Assembly (NCBI GenBank): GCA_913031285.1
Contig: CAJWEI010000001.1
Span: 43,685-107,684, forward strand
Direction of reading: 5' to 3'
DNA: 64,000 bases
Origin: an uncultured Alphaproteobacteria bacterium
Lineage (GTDB): Bacteria; Pseudomonadota; Alphaproteobacteria; Rhodobacterales; Rhodobacteraceae
The position numbers and the translations under genes were made by a program. How positions within the stretch are numbered: position 1 is the first letter of the stretch; each line of letters opens with the position of its first letter. Of this stretch, positions 1-11,995 are shown piece after piece. Below the pieces are notes generated by a model. It saw only the letters and a list, made by a program, of their open reading frames with translations. It searched no databases and had not been told where the DNA came from.

Positions 1-976
1 GTTTTGCAGTTTTGGGCTTTTGGTACATAAAATACGAAAGACTTTCGGTACTTCCATAACTAAGCCATTCATCGATCGATACGCCATTGCCTAAAGTTTT
101 TGAAATTTTTTGGCCATTCTCATCCAGGAAAAGCTCATAGGTGAAATGTTCCGGTGCCGGTTGCCCCAAGATTCGGCAGATCTTGTCATAAATTGGAGTA
201 TTCGTTGAGTGGTCTTTACCATACATTTCAAAATCTACGCCCAATGCCGCCCAGCGTGCACCAAAGTCAGGTTTCCACTGCAATTTAACATTTCCACCTG
301 TGATCGGTAGAGTCATTTCATTACCAGTTTCGTCATCAAACGTAATTGTACCGTTTGAGGCGTTAACCTCTTTGATTGGAACGTAAAGTACTCGGCAAGT
401 TTCAGGGTGAATGGGAAGGAAAATGGAGTAAGTCCGCCGCCGTTCTTCCCGAAGACTGGCTAGCATTACTTTCATAATAGCATCGTAATTTTCCGCAGCT
501 CTTATAAGCGTTTCATCAAATTTTCCAGAGCAGTAAAATTCTGTTGCTGAATAAAAATCATATTCAAAGTCAAATTTGTCCAGAAAACGTCTTAATTGCG
601 CGTTATTATGATGTCCAAAACTCTCGTGCGTACCGAATGGATCGGGAACTGATGTAAGCGGTTTTTGAAGATGAGCGTGTAGCGCGTCTGAATTAGGCAC
701 GTTTCCAGGGACTTTGCGCATTCCGTCAAGATCGTCTGAGAAGCAAATTAATTTTGTGGGGATATCACTGATTTCGCGGAACGCGCGCATTACCATAGTA
801 GTTCGTGCTACTTCACCAAATGTTCCCAGATGTGGTAATCCAGACGGGCCGTACCCAGTCTCAAAGAGTACATAGCCTTTTTCTGGAGGAGCCGTCCGAT
901 AGCGTTTTAGCACTCGGCGGGCCTCTTCAAAGGGCCAGGCTTTTACGCCTTGGGCTGCTTCTCGCAGGTCAGACAT
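1..976 (-). CDS. lysK: Lysyl-tRNA synthetase, class I (C-terminus cut by window edge)
   Basis: Charges tRNA-Lys with lysine in the cytoplasm. About 325 N-terminal residues are visible, out of roughly 530 usual for the family. Translating the minus strand from the ATG at 976 gives [10 protein letters not shown], then the class I (Rossmann) signature HLGTFGE replacing HIGH, and further on KISKTLGNG, the KMSKS equivalent. Class I LysRS is the normal form in many alphaproteobacteria and archaea, whereas most other bacteria use class II. It is divergent from the TerB-like gene at 1082. The gene continues beyond base 1, so its end and downstream partner cannot be seen. Confidence 0.93.
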   Translation of the reverse strand, partial: MSDLREAAQGVKAWPFEEARRVLKRYRTAPPEKGYVLFETGYGPSGLPHLGTFGEVARTTMVMRAFREISDIPTKLICFSDDLDGMRKVPGNVPNSDALHAHLQKPLTSVPDPFGTHESFGHHNNAQLRRFLDKFDFEYDFYSATEFYCSGKFDETLIRAAENYDAIMKVMLASLREERRRTYSIFLPIHPETCRVLYVPIKEVNASNGTITFDDETGNEMTLPITGGNVKLQWKPDFGARWAALGVDFEMYGKDHSTNTPIYDKICRILGQPAPEHFTYELFLDENGQKISKTLGNGVSIDEWLSYGSTESLSYFMYQKPKTAK

Positions 977-1081
977 GCTTATTCTCCAAAATTAGTGGGA
1001 ATGATCTGAAGATCCCCTGAGCTTCCTATTGCCCCTTTGTTAATAGGTCAATATTCTGCAAATTATTGAACTTCATGAAAG

Positions 1082-1516
1082 GTGGCTTCTTTGACTCAAG
1101 ATATAGCACACGTAATGACACCTCAAGATTGTCTTCTAGCTCTCATGATTGCTGTTTCGGCCTCGGATGAGAACATCCTGACTGCGGAATTGATGAAGAT
1201 TCAATCAACCTTGAACCATCTTCCAATATTTGCAAAATACGATATGGATCGTCTTAATGTTATGTCACAGCTGGTTTTTGACCTGTTTGAACAGGAAGAT
1301 GGGCTTGATGCATTATTTGGTCTTGTAAAGGATAATCTTCCTGAGCGTTTTTTTGAGACTGCTTATGCGCTTTGCTGCGATGTAGCGGCGGCAGATGGTG
1401 TTATACGAGAGCCTGAGCTACGGCTTTTGGAAGAAATGCGTTATACTTTGAATCTTGATCGATTGCATGCCGCGGCAATTGAACGCGGCGCGCGTGCCCG
1501 GCATATTTCCGGATAA
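1082..1516 (+). CDS. TerB-family (tellurite resistance-like) protein
   Basis: A 144-residue, mostly helical, acidic protein starting at a GTG codon; no in-frame ATG lies upstream. The pattern of two repeated helical halves, with a conserved acidic segment (CCDVAAADG, about residue 100) followed by EPELRLLEEM, matches the TerB/DjlA N-terminal fold, which is thought to bind metal through acidic residues. Its role in roseobacters is not established, and the tellurite label is historical. It stands alone, divergent from lysK and followed by a transporter remnant. There are no membrane segments or signal peptide, so it is probably cytoplasmic. Confidence 0.75.
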   Translation: MASLTQDIAHVMTPQDCLLALMIAVSASDENILTAELMKIQSTLNHLPIFAKYDMDRLNVMSQLVFDLFEQEDGLDALFGLVKDNLPERFFETAYALCCDVAAADGVIREPELRLLEEMRYTLNLDRLHAAAIERGARARHISG

Positions 1517-1622
1517 TGCGGTTGGAAGCCAGAATTTGGATCAGGAAGTTTAACAAAGCACAAAGTTTTCTTTGTGGCGCCTGTAACCAGCCTATCCAGC
1601 GATTTAAGACAATATTTAATAG

Positions 1623-1805
1623 GGCGCACCCGTTTCCCCCATCCTTTTGATCATTGTTTATACGTTAGCTCCTGCCACAAGAGTTGCGCCAGTTGTGTAT
1701 TTGCAGATTATCAGAGCGGCGATCATGAGTATCTTGGTCTTTTGGTATTGGTCAAACGGAATTTCTTGGGTTGGAATAAATGTTATCATAGAGTTCGTCG
1801 CTTGA
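1623..1805 (+). pseudogene. EamA/DMT transporter C-terminal remnant
   Basis: Reading the frame from 1623 gives a 60-residue hydrophobic stretch containing LAPATRVAPVVYLQ, then SILVFWYWSNGISWVGI, ending at TGA (1803-1805). This is the last two membrane helices of an EamA-family drug/metabolite transporter, where the family usually reads AP.VYLQ, then a helix with VFGDWP and WVGI. The frame is closed by a stop at 1620-1622, and no first domain is present upstream, so only about a fifth of the gene survives. The remnant lies tail-to-tail with nadD. Confidence 0.6.
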
Positions 1806-1814
1806 TTAGAAGTA

Positions 1815-2387
1815 TTATGGAGCGTCCTCACTGCGCAGTGAGCTTGAGGACAGACGACTCATCGGGAGATTGATATAGCACCAACGTGGCGGACGACCTT
1901 TGGCCAAAAGCTGGCTCTGGTGCATAGGCACTCTACAAGCCCGATATATCCGAGCAGCCCGCGCGTTGAGCGGCGCGAGGCGATTTCCTGGACGGGCGAG
2001 AATGCCAACGGGAAGGGTGTGCATAATGCGTTCCCATTGCTTCCAATTATCAAATTGGTCTAGGTTATCTGCGCCCATTAGCCAAACAAATTGGGTTCTA
2101 GGCAAAATATGCGTCAAGGTAGACAGAGTGTCAGCGGTGTAGTTTGTTCCGATTCTTCTTTCGATGTCTGTCACACGCACGCGTGGGTGTTGCATGATTT
2201 TGGAAGCCAATACCAGGCGAGTGCTGTAAGATGCATGACTTGCCGTTTTCAAAGGATTTCTGGGGCTTACGAGCCACCAGACTTCGTCAAGATCAAAGCG
2301 CTTAATTGCTGCCTTAGTAATATTTACGTGACCGGCATGTGCTGGATCAAAGGAGCCGCCAAGTAAGCCCACAGTTTTTGTCTTCAT
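1815..2387 (-). CDS. nadD: Nicotinate-nucleotide adenylyltransferase
   Basis: Transfers AMP from ATP to nicotinate mononucleotide, the penultimate step of NAD synthesis. The 190-residue protein opens with LLGGSFDPAHAGH, the nucleotidyltransferase GGxFDPxHxGH signature, and ends with SSSSLR, matching the family's C-terminal ISST.IR motif. Its length is normal. In many alphaproteobacteria nadD is followed by rsfS and rlmH. Here neither follows: the downstream side meets a transporter remnant and then the convergent TerB-like gene. A perfect 16-bp palindrome lies inside its last codons (1827-1842). Confidence 0.92.
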   Translation of the reverse strand: MKTKTVGLLGGSFDPAHAGHVNITKAAIKRFDLDEVWWLVSPRNPLKTASHASYSTRLVLASKIMQHPRVRVTDIERRIGTNYTADTLSTLTHILPRTQFVWLMGADNLDQFDNWKQWERIMHTLPVGILARPGNRLAPLNARAARIYRACRVPMHQSQLLAKGRPPRWCYINLPMSRLSSSSLRSEDAP

Positions 2388-2568
2388 CTACGAAGTCCTT
2401 CATTTGGGTTATACTTAGCTCGAATTGAAACCAGAAAGAAAGCTCTAGCCCAAAATGGGTTATCAGGAAAATAATTTTGAAAACTAAGGTAAAACTACAC
2501 TCAGCCGTTGCCCCTGCGCAAGCTCTTCGCTATTTAAGCAGGCAATTCTAACATAGCGGAGTCCTATT

Positions 2569-4224
2569 ATGGCAGCCTACCAGTATGTTTACCACATGGA
2601 TGGAGTTTCTAAGACTTATCCAGGTGGGAAAAAGTGCTTTGAAAATATACGGCTATCCTTTCTCCCGGGTGTGAAAATTGGTGTTGTTGGTGTAAACGGT
2701 GCAGGTAAGTCGACTTTAATGAAAATTATGGCTGGTCTGGATAAAGATTATACAGGTGAAGCATGGGCTGCGGAAGGCGCTAAGGTTGGGTATCTGCCAC
2801 AAGAACCTCATTTAGACGAAGCGCTTGATGTGCGTGGCAACGTGATGCTTGGTGTCGCAGCTAAAAAAGCGATCTTAGATCGGTATAATGATCTGGCGAT
2901 GAACTATTCTGATGAGACAGCGGACGAAATGGCCGAGCTTCAGGATAAAATTGATGCTGAAAATCTATGGGATTTGGAGAGTCAGGTAGATGTTTCAATG
3001 GAGGCCCTGCGGTGTCCGCTGGATAATGCCAGGGTAGCCTCTTTGTCAGGAGGCGAACGTCGTCGCGTGGCTTTGTGCAAGCTGCTGCTGGAAGCACCAG
3101 AAATGCTCCTTTTGGATGAACCTACCAACCACCTTGATGCGGAAACTATCGCATGGCTGCAACAGCATTTGATTGATTATAAAGGGACAATCCTGATTGT
3201 TACACATGATCGTTATTTTCTCGACGACATAACAAGCTGGATTTTAGAGCTCGACCGTGGGCGTGGTATGCCGTATGAAGGCAACTATTCTAGCTGGCTA
3301 GAACAAAAGGCAAAGCGCCTCTCACATGAGGCGCGCGAAGATAAATCTAAACAGAAAACACTTGAACGCGAACTTGAGTGGATGCGACAGGGGCAAAAGG
3401 CCCGTCAAGCTAAACAGAAAGCTCGGATCAACGCCTATAACGAATTGGCAGGCCAGTCTGAGCGTGAAAAAATTGGCCGCGCTCAAATTGTTATTCCAAA
3501 TGGGCAGCGACTTGGCGATAAAGTAATCGAAACCAACAGTTTGCAAAAGGCGATGGGTGATAAGCTTTTGATCGAAGGCTTGACATTTGCCTTACCCCCG
3601 GGTGGTATTGTTGGTGTTATCGGGCCAAACGGGGCAGGTAAGTCAACTCTGTTTAAGATGCTGACAGGTCAGGAAAACCCAGACAATGGCTCAATTGAAT
3701 ATGGCGATACAGTCCAACTATCTTACGTTGATCAGTCGCGTGATGACCTTGCCTCAGGTGATACTGTTTGGGAAGCTATCTCAGGGGGCGCAGAAATTAT
3801 TGAGTTGGGCGATGCACAAGTCAATTCACGCGCTTATTGCTCGTCTTTCAACTTCAAGGGTGGTGATCAGCAAAAGAAAGTTGGCCTTCTTTCAGGTGGA
3901 GAGCGCAATCGCGTTCATTTAGCCCGACTTCTCAAAGAGGGCGGCAATGTTCTTTTACTCGATGAACCGACAAACGATCTAGATGTTGAAACTTTACGGG
4001 CACTCGAAGATGCGCTTGTTGACTTTGCCGGCTGTGCGGTGGTCATTTCGCACGATCGGTTTTTCCTTGATCGGATTTGCACTCATATATTGGCCTTCGA
4101 AGGGGAAGCCCATGTGGAATGGTTTGAGGGTAACTTTGAAGATTACGAAGAAGACAAGAATCGTCGCCTGGGTGCAGATGCTCTCCAACCCAAGCGGATC
4201 AAGCATAAGAAATTCTCACGATAG
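2569..4224 (+). CDS. ettA: Energy-dependent translational throttle protein EttA (ABC-F)
   Basis: An ABC-F ATPase without membrane segments that binds the ribosomal E site and couples translation to the ATP/ADP ratio. It has 551 residues against about 555 in the family. Two ATPase domains are visible. The first has GVNGAGKST (about residue 42), LSGGERRRVAL and LLLDEPTNHLD. The second has GPNGAGKST, LSGGERNRVHL and LLLDEPTNDLD. A charged linker lies between them (about residues 245-320), as expected for the P-site tRNA interaction motif. It is a single gene, divergent from nadD with a 181-bp gap. Confidence 0.95.
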   Translation: MAAYQYVYHMDGVSKTYPGGKKCFENIRLSFLPGVKIGVVGVNGAGKSTLMKIMAGLDKDYTGEAWAAEGAKVGYLPQEPHLDEALDVRGNVMLGVAAKKAILDRYNDLAMNYSDETADEMAELQDKIDAENLWDLESQVDVSMEALRCPLDNARVASLSGGERRRVALCKLLLEAPEMLLLDEPTNHLDAETIAWLQQHLIDYKGTILIVTHDRYFLDDITSWILELDRGRGMPYEGNYSSWLEQKAKRLSHEAREDKSKQKTLERELEWMRQGQKARQAKQKARINAYNELAGQSEREKIGRAQIVIPNGQRLGDKVIETNSLQKAMGDKLLIEGLTFALPPGGIVGVIGPNGAGKSTLFKMLTGQENPDNGSIEYGDTVQLSYVDQSRDDLASGDTVWEAISGGAEIIELGDAQVNSRAYCSSFNFKGGDQQKKVGLLSGGERNRVHLARLLKEGGNVLLLDEPTNDLDVETLRALEDALVDFAGCAVVISHDRFFLDRICTHILAFEGEAHVEWFEGNFEDYEEDKNRRLGADALQPKRIKHKKFSR

Positions 4225-4294
4225 TATATAGCAGGGCGTGAATTGTAAAACAGGATCCTATGAGTAATGAGCGCTCCGTGTTAATCGGCATCAT

Positions 4295-6712
<2,418 letters not shown>

Positions 6713-7414
6713 TCAAGTCATCCTTTATAATTATGCCCTACTGTAGGGTTTTAAAGTACAAATGTCACGTGTTTGAGAATATAATTATTCTTCAGATTGG
6801 TTAAATAATTCAGTTTAAAAAATTTGCAAAGATCCGGCGAAAACCCAAAATTTGCGCACGGCTGTTGCAGATCGAATGCGACCCCTTAACTGGCTTACCA
6901 CCTCTACCAAGATACAGTTTTCCGTAAATGGAGCTAGGGATGAATAATCAAAATGGTTACTAATCTTAAAGTTGTGATTTGAGTGAGATGAAAGACATCT
7001 GTCAAGATATCTAGGTAGAATAAATTTATGCTTGGATTCCTCAGAATAAACACAAGGCCCGCTGTACAGCTAGCCAACGTGCTCGGTATCGTCTGTTTGA
7101 AGTTGACAGTAGTAGTTATTTCTTATGATCAAAATGGAACCCTTCAAAAGAAAAATTGCGCATGAAGTTTGTTTTGGATTTGACATGAAATTAGTGAAAA
7201 TGGTTGTAAACCGCGCAACTGCACGTATGGCGATAAAGGGCCAAATTACTGTCTTTGACAGTGTCTTCAACGGCGAGCTCCCATGTGGGCCTATCGTTGT
7301 ATCTAATGGATCTGGCGACAATAGTCAGCGATATTGGACTATGACGCCAAATTTCGAACAAAAAAGCTGCTGGAATAAAACAAAATTAAAGGTGATAAAA
7401 TCAAAACCCCATCT
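6713..7414. other. Non-coding gap between recF and gyrB
   Basis: About 700 AT-rich bases separate recF from gyrB, which in related genomes usually lie close together. Two open frames cross it (7125-7418 plus, 97 codons; 7070-7321 minus, 83 codons). Neither resembles a protein I know, and the plus frame runs into the 3' end of recF. No cluster of DnaA boxes, tRNA or clear terminator hairpin was seen. It probably carries the gyrB promoter and perhaps the remains of a lost gene. Confidence 0.5.
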
Positions 7415-8512
7415 TTAAGGTTGAGAAATTATGGAAGTGCCGTCTTGATCGGTGACGTATAAAAACTGAGCTTTATTACCGAACTCGGAAAAAAGCTCAG
7501 GTTCGGTGCCGGTCATCCATGCCTGTAAATTTAAATCGCATATCTCTTTATAAAGCGCTCCGCGTCTGTCTGTGTCAAGGTGTGCTGAGATCTCATCCAA
7601 AAGTATGAGTGGCTTAGCACCTTGATCTTGGGCCAATGCGCGCGCATTGGCCAAAATGATTGAGACCAAAAGTGCCTTTTGTTCTCCAGTAGAGCAATCG
7701 CTTGCAGGCACACCTTTGGCTGCGTAGGCGCCATACATATCAGTTTTATGAGGACCAACCATAGTTCGACCCACAGCTAAGTCGCGGAACCTACTTTCGG
7801 CAAATGCTGTTAGTAGATCGGCCTCGGTTTCGGGAAGTGTACCTTCGCGTTGTCGTAATTCAAGCTTGGCTATTGGAAATTGGGTGCTGGCATTTGCCTG
7901 AGCTTGTGAAATTCGATCAACAGCTTTTATTCGTGCCCGATCAATGGCTGTTCCAGATTTTGCCATTTGGTTTTCTAGTGCGGCGTACCAATGCGCATCG
8001 AGCACTTGTTCTTTTAATAATCGATTACGCTCCCGCATTGCCTTCTCGTAGCTTAAACTATGTTCTGCGTGTTTGGGAAAAAAGCTGAGAACGATCCTGT
8101 CCAAAAACCGGCGCCGACTCTCAGCGCCTTCGGTCCAAAGCCGGTCCATAGACGGGATCAGCCACAAAACCCGCGTATGTTTGGCTAATTCAACTTGAGA
8201 GGTTGGTTTCCCGTCAATTTTTACCTGACGAGATGTACCATTTTCAGAAACTGATTCAATTTCTAGGGTTCTATCCGTAGTTTCAAGTTCGCCGGTGATT
8301 TTCCAGCCCAGAGATTCTGGACGCCGCATCATAGCTTCTGCACTTGCTCGTCGCATTCCTCGCCCCGGGGAAAAGAGTGATATAGCTTCGATGATATTCG
8401 TCTTTCCCGACCCATTTGCTCCAAATATTGCCACTGGCCTTTTGTCTAGTTTCAGATGGACATGTTTGTACGAACGGAAATGCGATAAGTTTAATGACGT
8501 CACAAATGACAT
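7415..8512 (-). CDS. recF: DNA replication and repair protein RecF
   Basis: SMC-like ATPase that helps load RecA at stalled forks and single-strand gaps, acting with RecO and RecR. The 365 residues are normal. Walker A is GANGSGKTN (near residue 31), the signature is STGEQKALL, and Walker B/D-loop reads LLDEISAHLD where many homologues have DEVAAHLD. It lies 69 bp downstream of dnaN in the same direction, so the two may be cotranscribed as part of the dnaA-dnaN-recF block. Confidence 0.96.
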   Translation of the reverse strand: MSFVTSLNLSHFRSYKHVHLKLDKRPVAIFGANGSGKTNIIEAISLFSPGRGMRRASAEAMMRRPESLGWKITGELETTDRTLEIESVSENGTSRQVKIDGKPTSQVELAKHTRVLWLIPSMDRLWTEGAESRRRFLDRIVLSFFPKHAEHSLSYEKAMRERNRLLKEQVLDAHWYAALENQMAKSGTAIDRARIKAVDRISQAQANASTQFPIAKLELRQREGTLPETEADLLTAFAESRFRDLAVGRTMVGPHKTDMYGAYAAKGVPASDCSTGEQKALLVSIILANARALAQDQGAKPLILLDEISAHLDTDRRGALYKEICDLNLQAWMTGTEPELFSEFGNKAQFLYVTDQDGTSIISQP

Positions 8513-8581
8513 GGGCCAACTGCTCCTTGTTTGAACTTAAATAGCACAAGAGCCGAGGTGCGACAAAAGCCAGTTCGCAGA

Positions 8582-9700
8582 CTAAACGCGCATCGGCATG
8601 ACAACATAAATCGCACTTATGTCGTTGCCTTCGCGCATCATTGTCGGATCACCTGAAGAATTAAACAAGAAAACTGCGTTTTCACGGTCTACCTGGCTGG
8701 CGATTTCTAGAAGATATTTTGCATTAAAACCGATATCTAGTTTTTCGTCACCATAGGCTACAGATAATTCTTCTTCGGCGGTGCCGCTATCTGGTGAATT
8801 AACCGACAAAATCAAACGATCTTCATCTAAGGAAAGTTTAACCGCGCGCGAACGCTCGGATGAGACGGTCGACACCCGATCAACCGCCTTTGCAAACTCA
8901 TTTGCATCAACTTCCATTTTGCGCGAGTTGCCTTTTGGAATAACTCTAGCATAATCTGGGAATGTGCCATCAATGACTTTTGAAGTCAGAGTAATCTCAG
9001 GGGTTGCAAATCGGATTTTTGTTTCCGATACAGACACGGCGATTTGCATTTCATCATTATCTAAAAGTTTACGTAGTTCTCCGACAGTTTTGCGTGGAAC
9101 TATCACACCTGGCAGATCAGAAGCGCCATCAGGTATTTCTGCATCAACGCGGGCCAAACGATGCCCGTCTGTAGCAACACATCTTAAGACTTGACCGCCT
9201 TCTGAATCTGCTACGTGCATATAGACGCCATTGAGGTAATAACGGGTCTCTTCGGTGGACATGGCAAATTTAGACTTATCAAACAATCGTCGCAGCAACG
9301 AGGCCGGTGCCGAAAAATTTGCCGCATATTCAGAGTTTGCCATGACTGGGAAATCTTCTTTTGGCAAAGTCGCCAATGAGAAGATAGAGCGTCCTGCCTC
9401 TACACTCAACCGACCCTTTGAAGGATCGTCATTTAATGTAACTAAAGCTCCATCGGGCAATTTTCTAATTATTTCGTGTAACGTGACCGCCGAAACAGTA
9501 GTCGCCCCAATTTGTTCTACTTGGGCAACTGCCTTGTCCAGAACCTCAATATCAAGATCTGTCGCGCGGAAATGTACGTGTTCGCTCTCTGCGTCGATCA
9601 AGACATTTGCTAATATCGGTATGGTATTACGTCTCTCAACGACTGATTGCGCCTGAGATACGGCTTTCAGCAAGGCACTGCGTTCGATGCTCAGCTTCAT
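8582..9700 (-). CDS. dnaN: DNA polymerase III beta subunit (sliding clamp)
   Basis: Forms the ring that tethers polymerase III to DNA. The start is placed at the ATG at 9700, giving MKLSIERSALLKA and 372 residues, because this is the conserved N-terminus and a strong AGGAG ribosome site lies just upstream; an earlier start at 9724 would add eight unsupported residues. Three clamp domains of about 120 residues fit the length, and the C-terminus ends with IYVVMPMRV, close to the usual YVIMPMR. It lies 144 bp downstream of dnaA. Confidence 0.97.
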   Translation of the reverse strand: MKLSIERSALLKAVSQAQSVVERRNTIPILANVLIDAESEHVHFRATDLDIEVLDKAVAQVEQIGATTVSAVTLHEIIRKLPDGALVTLNDDPSKGRLSVEAGRSIFSLATLPKEDFPVMANSEYAANFSAPASLLRRLFDKSKFAMSTEETRYYLNGVYMHVADSEGGQVLRCVATDGHRLARVDAEIPDGASDLPGVIVPRKTVGELRKLLDNDEMQIAVSVSETKIRFATPEITLTSKVIDGTFPDYARVIPKGNSRKMEVDANEFAKAVDRVSTVSSERSRAVKLSLDEDRLILSVNSPDSGTAEEELSVAYGDEKLDIGFNAKYLLEIASQVDRENAVFLFNSSGDPTMMREGNDISAIYVVMPMRV

Positions 9701-9844
9701 AGCGTTGCTCCTCTTTTTACCCACCCAGATCCATTTTGACCAAAAACGGTGGCTAAAGTTCTATCTTCTTTTCTACGCTAACGGAATCTACGTCAAGGGC
9801 AAGAGTGCCCACATGCACAATAGATTTTAGATGCTTGTGTGCAA

Positions 9845-11221
9845 TCATGCTTCTAAGGTGCGCCTAAGCATTTCAATATCCTCTGCAACCTGACCGTCTT
9901 GTATTTGGAGGTCTTCTATCCTTTTCACACCATGCATGACAGTGGTATGATCACGCCCACCAAACCGACGACCAATTTCAGGAAGACTTCGACTGGTTAG
10001 GAGTTTGGATAGATACATTGCAACTTGGCGAGGGCGCGCGTAAGAGCGCATGCGTTTTGGACCGATCATATCTGATAGCCGGATATTGTAGTGCTCTGAG
10101 ACTTTTCGCTGAATTTCTTCAACTGTAATTTTGCGCTCGGATGCCCTTAGAATATCGGAGAGGCAATCCTGAGCTACGTCTAAGGTAATCGGTCGTCCGA
10201 CAAGCGATGCAAAAGCAAATAAACGAGTTAATGCACCTTCAAGAACTCGTACATTGCTAGAAATGCGTAAGGCCAAAAGTTCGAGCACAGACCGTTCAAT
10301 TTCTATTCCAGGATACTGTTCTTCGTGTAACTCCACTTTTGCCTGTAAGATACCTAAACGAAGTTCGTAATTCGTTGGATGCAGATCGACAACCAAGCCA
10401 CATTGAAGGCGACTTTTAATACGATCTTCTAAACCTTTAATCTCTCCCGGAGCACGATCAGCAGAAATGATTATCTGTTTATTTTGGTCAACTAAGGCAT
10501 TAAATGTGTGGAAAAACTCTTCTTGCGTGCTGTCTTTTCCAGCAATGAATTGAACGTCATCAACCATAAGGACATCAAATGACCGAAACAATTGTTTGAA
10601 ATCCATCATCTTTCGGTCTCTCAAAGCTTGAACAAATCTATACATAAATTGCTCGGCTGAAAGGTAGATTACATTTAAATCAGGACTTTTCTTTTGAAGG
10701 TCCCAAGCAATTGCATGCATGAGATGTGTTTTTCCTAAGCCGACGCCACCGTAAAGGAAAAGTGGATTGAACGCAACTGGGCCACCTTCAGACACACGTT
10801 TCGATGCTGCATGTGCAAGTTCGTTTGGTTTCCCAACCACGAATGTATCAAAACTAAAGCGTGCATCCAGCGGTGCGCCAGGAATTTGCCCATCAGACGT
10901 CAGACTTGGAGCTCTTTTATATACCTCAAGGCTGTTCGTTTCAGATTTTGAACTTGCCTGAGTTTGATCATCATTTGAAGCAGATGCTACTTTAAAAGAA
11001 ATACGTCTGATATCATCGTCCACCTTTGACAGATGGTATAATAACAAATCACCAAAATTCTGAGACACGTAGTTTCCAAGAAAGTTCGTGGGTACATGAA
11101 ATATTGCTATTCCATCTTCCACCTTCGAAAATTTTAGAGGGGCTATCCAGTTTGAAAAGTTATGTTCACCGACCGTTTTATTTAACGTTTGCTGAAGTTG
11201 GCTCCAGTTCTTTTTTTCCAT
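9845..11221 (-). CDS. dnaA: Chromosomal replication initiator protein DnaA
   Basis: AAA+ initiator that binds DnaA boxes and melts the origin. It has 458 residues. Domain I is at the N-terminus (KNWSQLQQTL), followed by a short variable linker. The AAA+ core has Walker A GGVGLGKTH at about residues 158-166 and Walker B LMVDDVQFI. The C-terminal DNA-binding domain carries the signature GRRFGGRDHTTVMHGV. It heads the minus-strand dnaA-dnaN-recF series. Only one DnaA-box-like site (TTGTTCACA, 11400-11408) was seen upstream, which could take part in autoregulation. Confidence 0.98.
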   Translation of the reverse strand: MEKKNWSQLQQTLNKTVGEHNFSNWIAPLKFSKVEDGIAIFHVPTNFLGNYVSQNFGDLLLYHLSKVDDDIRRISFKVASASNDDQTQASSKSETNSLEVYKRAPSLTSDGQIPGAPLDARFSFDTFVVGKPNELAHAASKRVSEGGPVAFNPLFLYGGVGLGKTHLMHAIAWDLQKKSPDLNVIYLSAEQFMYRFVQALRDRKMMDFKQLFRSFDVLMVDDVQFIAGKDSTQEEFFHTFNALVDQNKQIIISADRAPGEIKGLEDRIKSRLQCGLVVDLHPTNYELRLGILQAKVELHEEQYPGIEIERSVLELLALRISSNVRVLEGALTRLFAFASLVGRPITLDVAQDCLSDILRASERKITVEEIQRKVSEHYNIRLSDMIGPKRMRSYARPRQVAMYLSKLLTSRSLPEIGRRFGGRDHTTVMHGVKRIEDLQIQDGQVAEDIEMLRRTLEA

Positions 11222-11576
11222 ATTACTTGTTTCCTAGCAGCAGGCTCTTGCAAAGGCTTAAGGAGCATAAGAACAATGCACCACGAAAATTCATCTCTGG
11301 CGAAACCTCACCCCATAAGCAAGTCGGCTAATGAGTGGGCCACTAAAATTGCAGTACCGAAGGCTGCGCCAGATATCTAAAAGGTAGACAACTGAAATGT
11401 TGTTCACAGAAGTTCTATTAACTTAAACGTAATCTTGCGATCACTTTTCATTGCCATCCCCGATTTGCGATGTGACTCGCAACTCAAGCCTATCAGCAGT
11501 ATATCCAAAGGAGCAATAGAACTTACTTCTTGACTCATTAATTTATCAAAAAGAATCTATTTAGTACGCGGAAAAC
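11222..11576. other. Region upstream of dnaA; promoter side, no clear origin
   Basis: This 355-bp stretch lies between the start of dnaA and the terminator of rpsT. It holds one near-consensus DnaA box, TTGTTCACA at 11400-11408, and no others I could find. A lone box fits DnaA autoregulation better than a replication origin, which would need a cluster. No small gene was recognised. Confidence 0.4.
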
Positions 11577-11602
11577 AAAAAAAAACGGCGCCTGAAGCGC
11601 CG
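11577..11602 (-). terminator. Intrinsic terminator after rpsT
   Basis: On the minus strand a perfect 6-bp GC stem (CGGCGC/GCGCCG, 11586-11602) with a 5-base loop is followed directly by nine T residues (11577-11585). This is a classic rho-independent terminator 25 bp past the rpsT stop codon. Confidence 0.9.
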
Positions 11603-11627
11603 AAACCAGACTAAAGTCTACTACAAC

Positions 11628-11891
11628 TTATCCCATAGCCTTCACACGCGCGGACAAACGAGACATTTTGCGCGCCACCGTATTCTTGTGAAATATACCT
11701 TTTGTCACACCTTTCATCAATTCTGGCTGAGCCATTCGTAGAGCATCTTGTGCTGATTCTTTGTTTGCGCTCAGAATTGCTTCTTCAACTCTGCGCAAAA
11801 AAGTGCGAACGCGGGACCTTCGTGTTTTGTTTACAATTTTATTACGTTCGTTTTGGCGGGCGCGTTTTTTGGATTGAGCGGTGTTGGCCAT
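11628..11891 (-). CDS. rpsT: 30S ribosomal protein S20
   Basis: Binds 16S rRNA in the small subunit body. The start is set at the ATG at 11891, giving [15 protein letters not shown] and 87 residues, which is the universal S20 N-terminus; an upstream start at 11963 would add 24 residues that do not belong to the family. The protein is strongly basic and helical, with [15 protein letters not shown] near the C-terminus. It is monocistronic, with its own terminator. Confidence 0.97.
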   Translation of the reverse strand: MANTAQSKKRARQNERNKIVNKTRRSRVRTFLRRVEEAILSANKESAQDALRMAQPELMKGVTKGIFHKNTVARKMSRLSARVKAMG

Positions 11892-11995
11892 GTTTTTCTT
11901 GTTCCGATAGTTAATTTGGAGATTCCAATAAACGTACTTACGGCCGACTCGTTGTGCTGTCAACAGTGTTGGTCGCTTAATTTAATCTATTAAAC

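Noticed and set aside
1574..1873. 99-codon plus-strand frame before nadD
   Set aside because: It overlaps the 3' end of nadD, and another frame in the same place has clear transporter similarity.
7125..7418. 97-codon plus-strand frame in the recF-gyrB gap
   Set aside because: No recognised family, no convincing ribosome site, and it runs into the 3' end of recF.
11222..11576. Replication origin next to dnaA
   Set aside because: Only one DnaA-box-like site was found; an origin should show a cluster of boxes with an AT-rich unwinding element.
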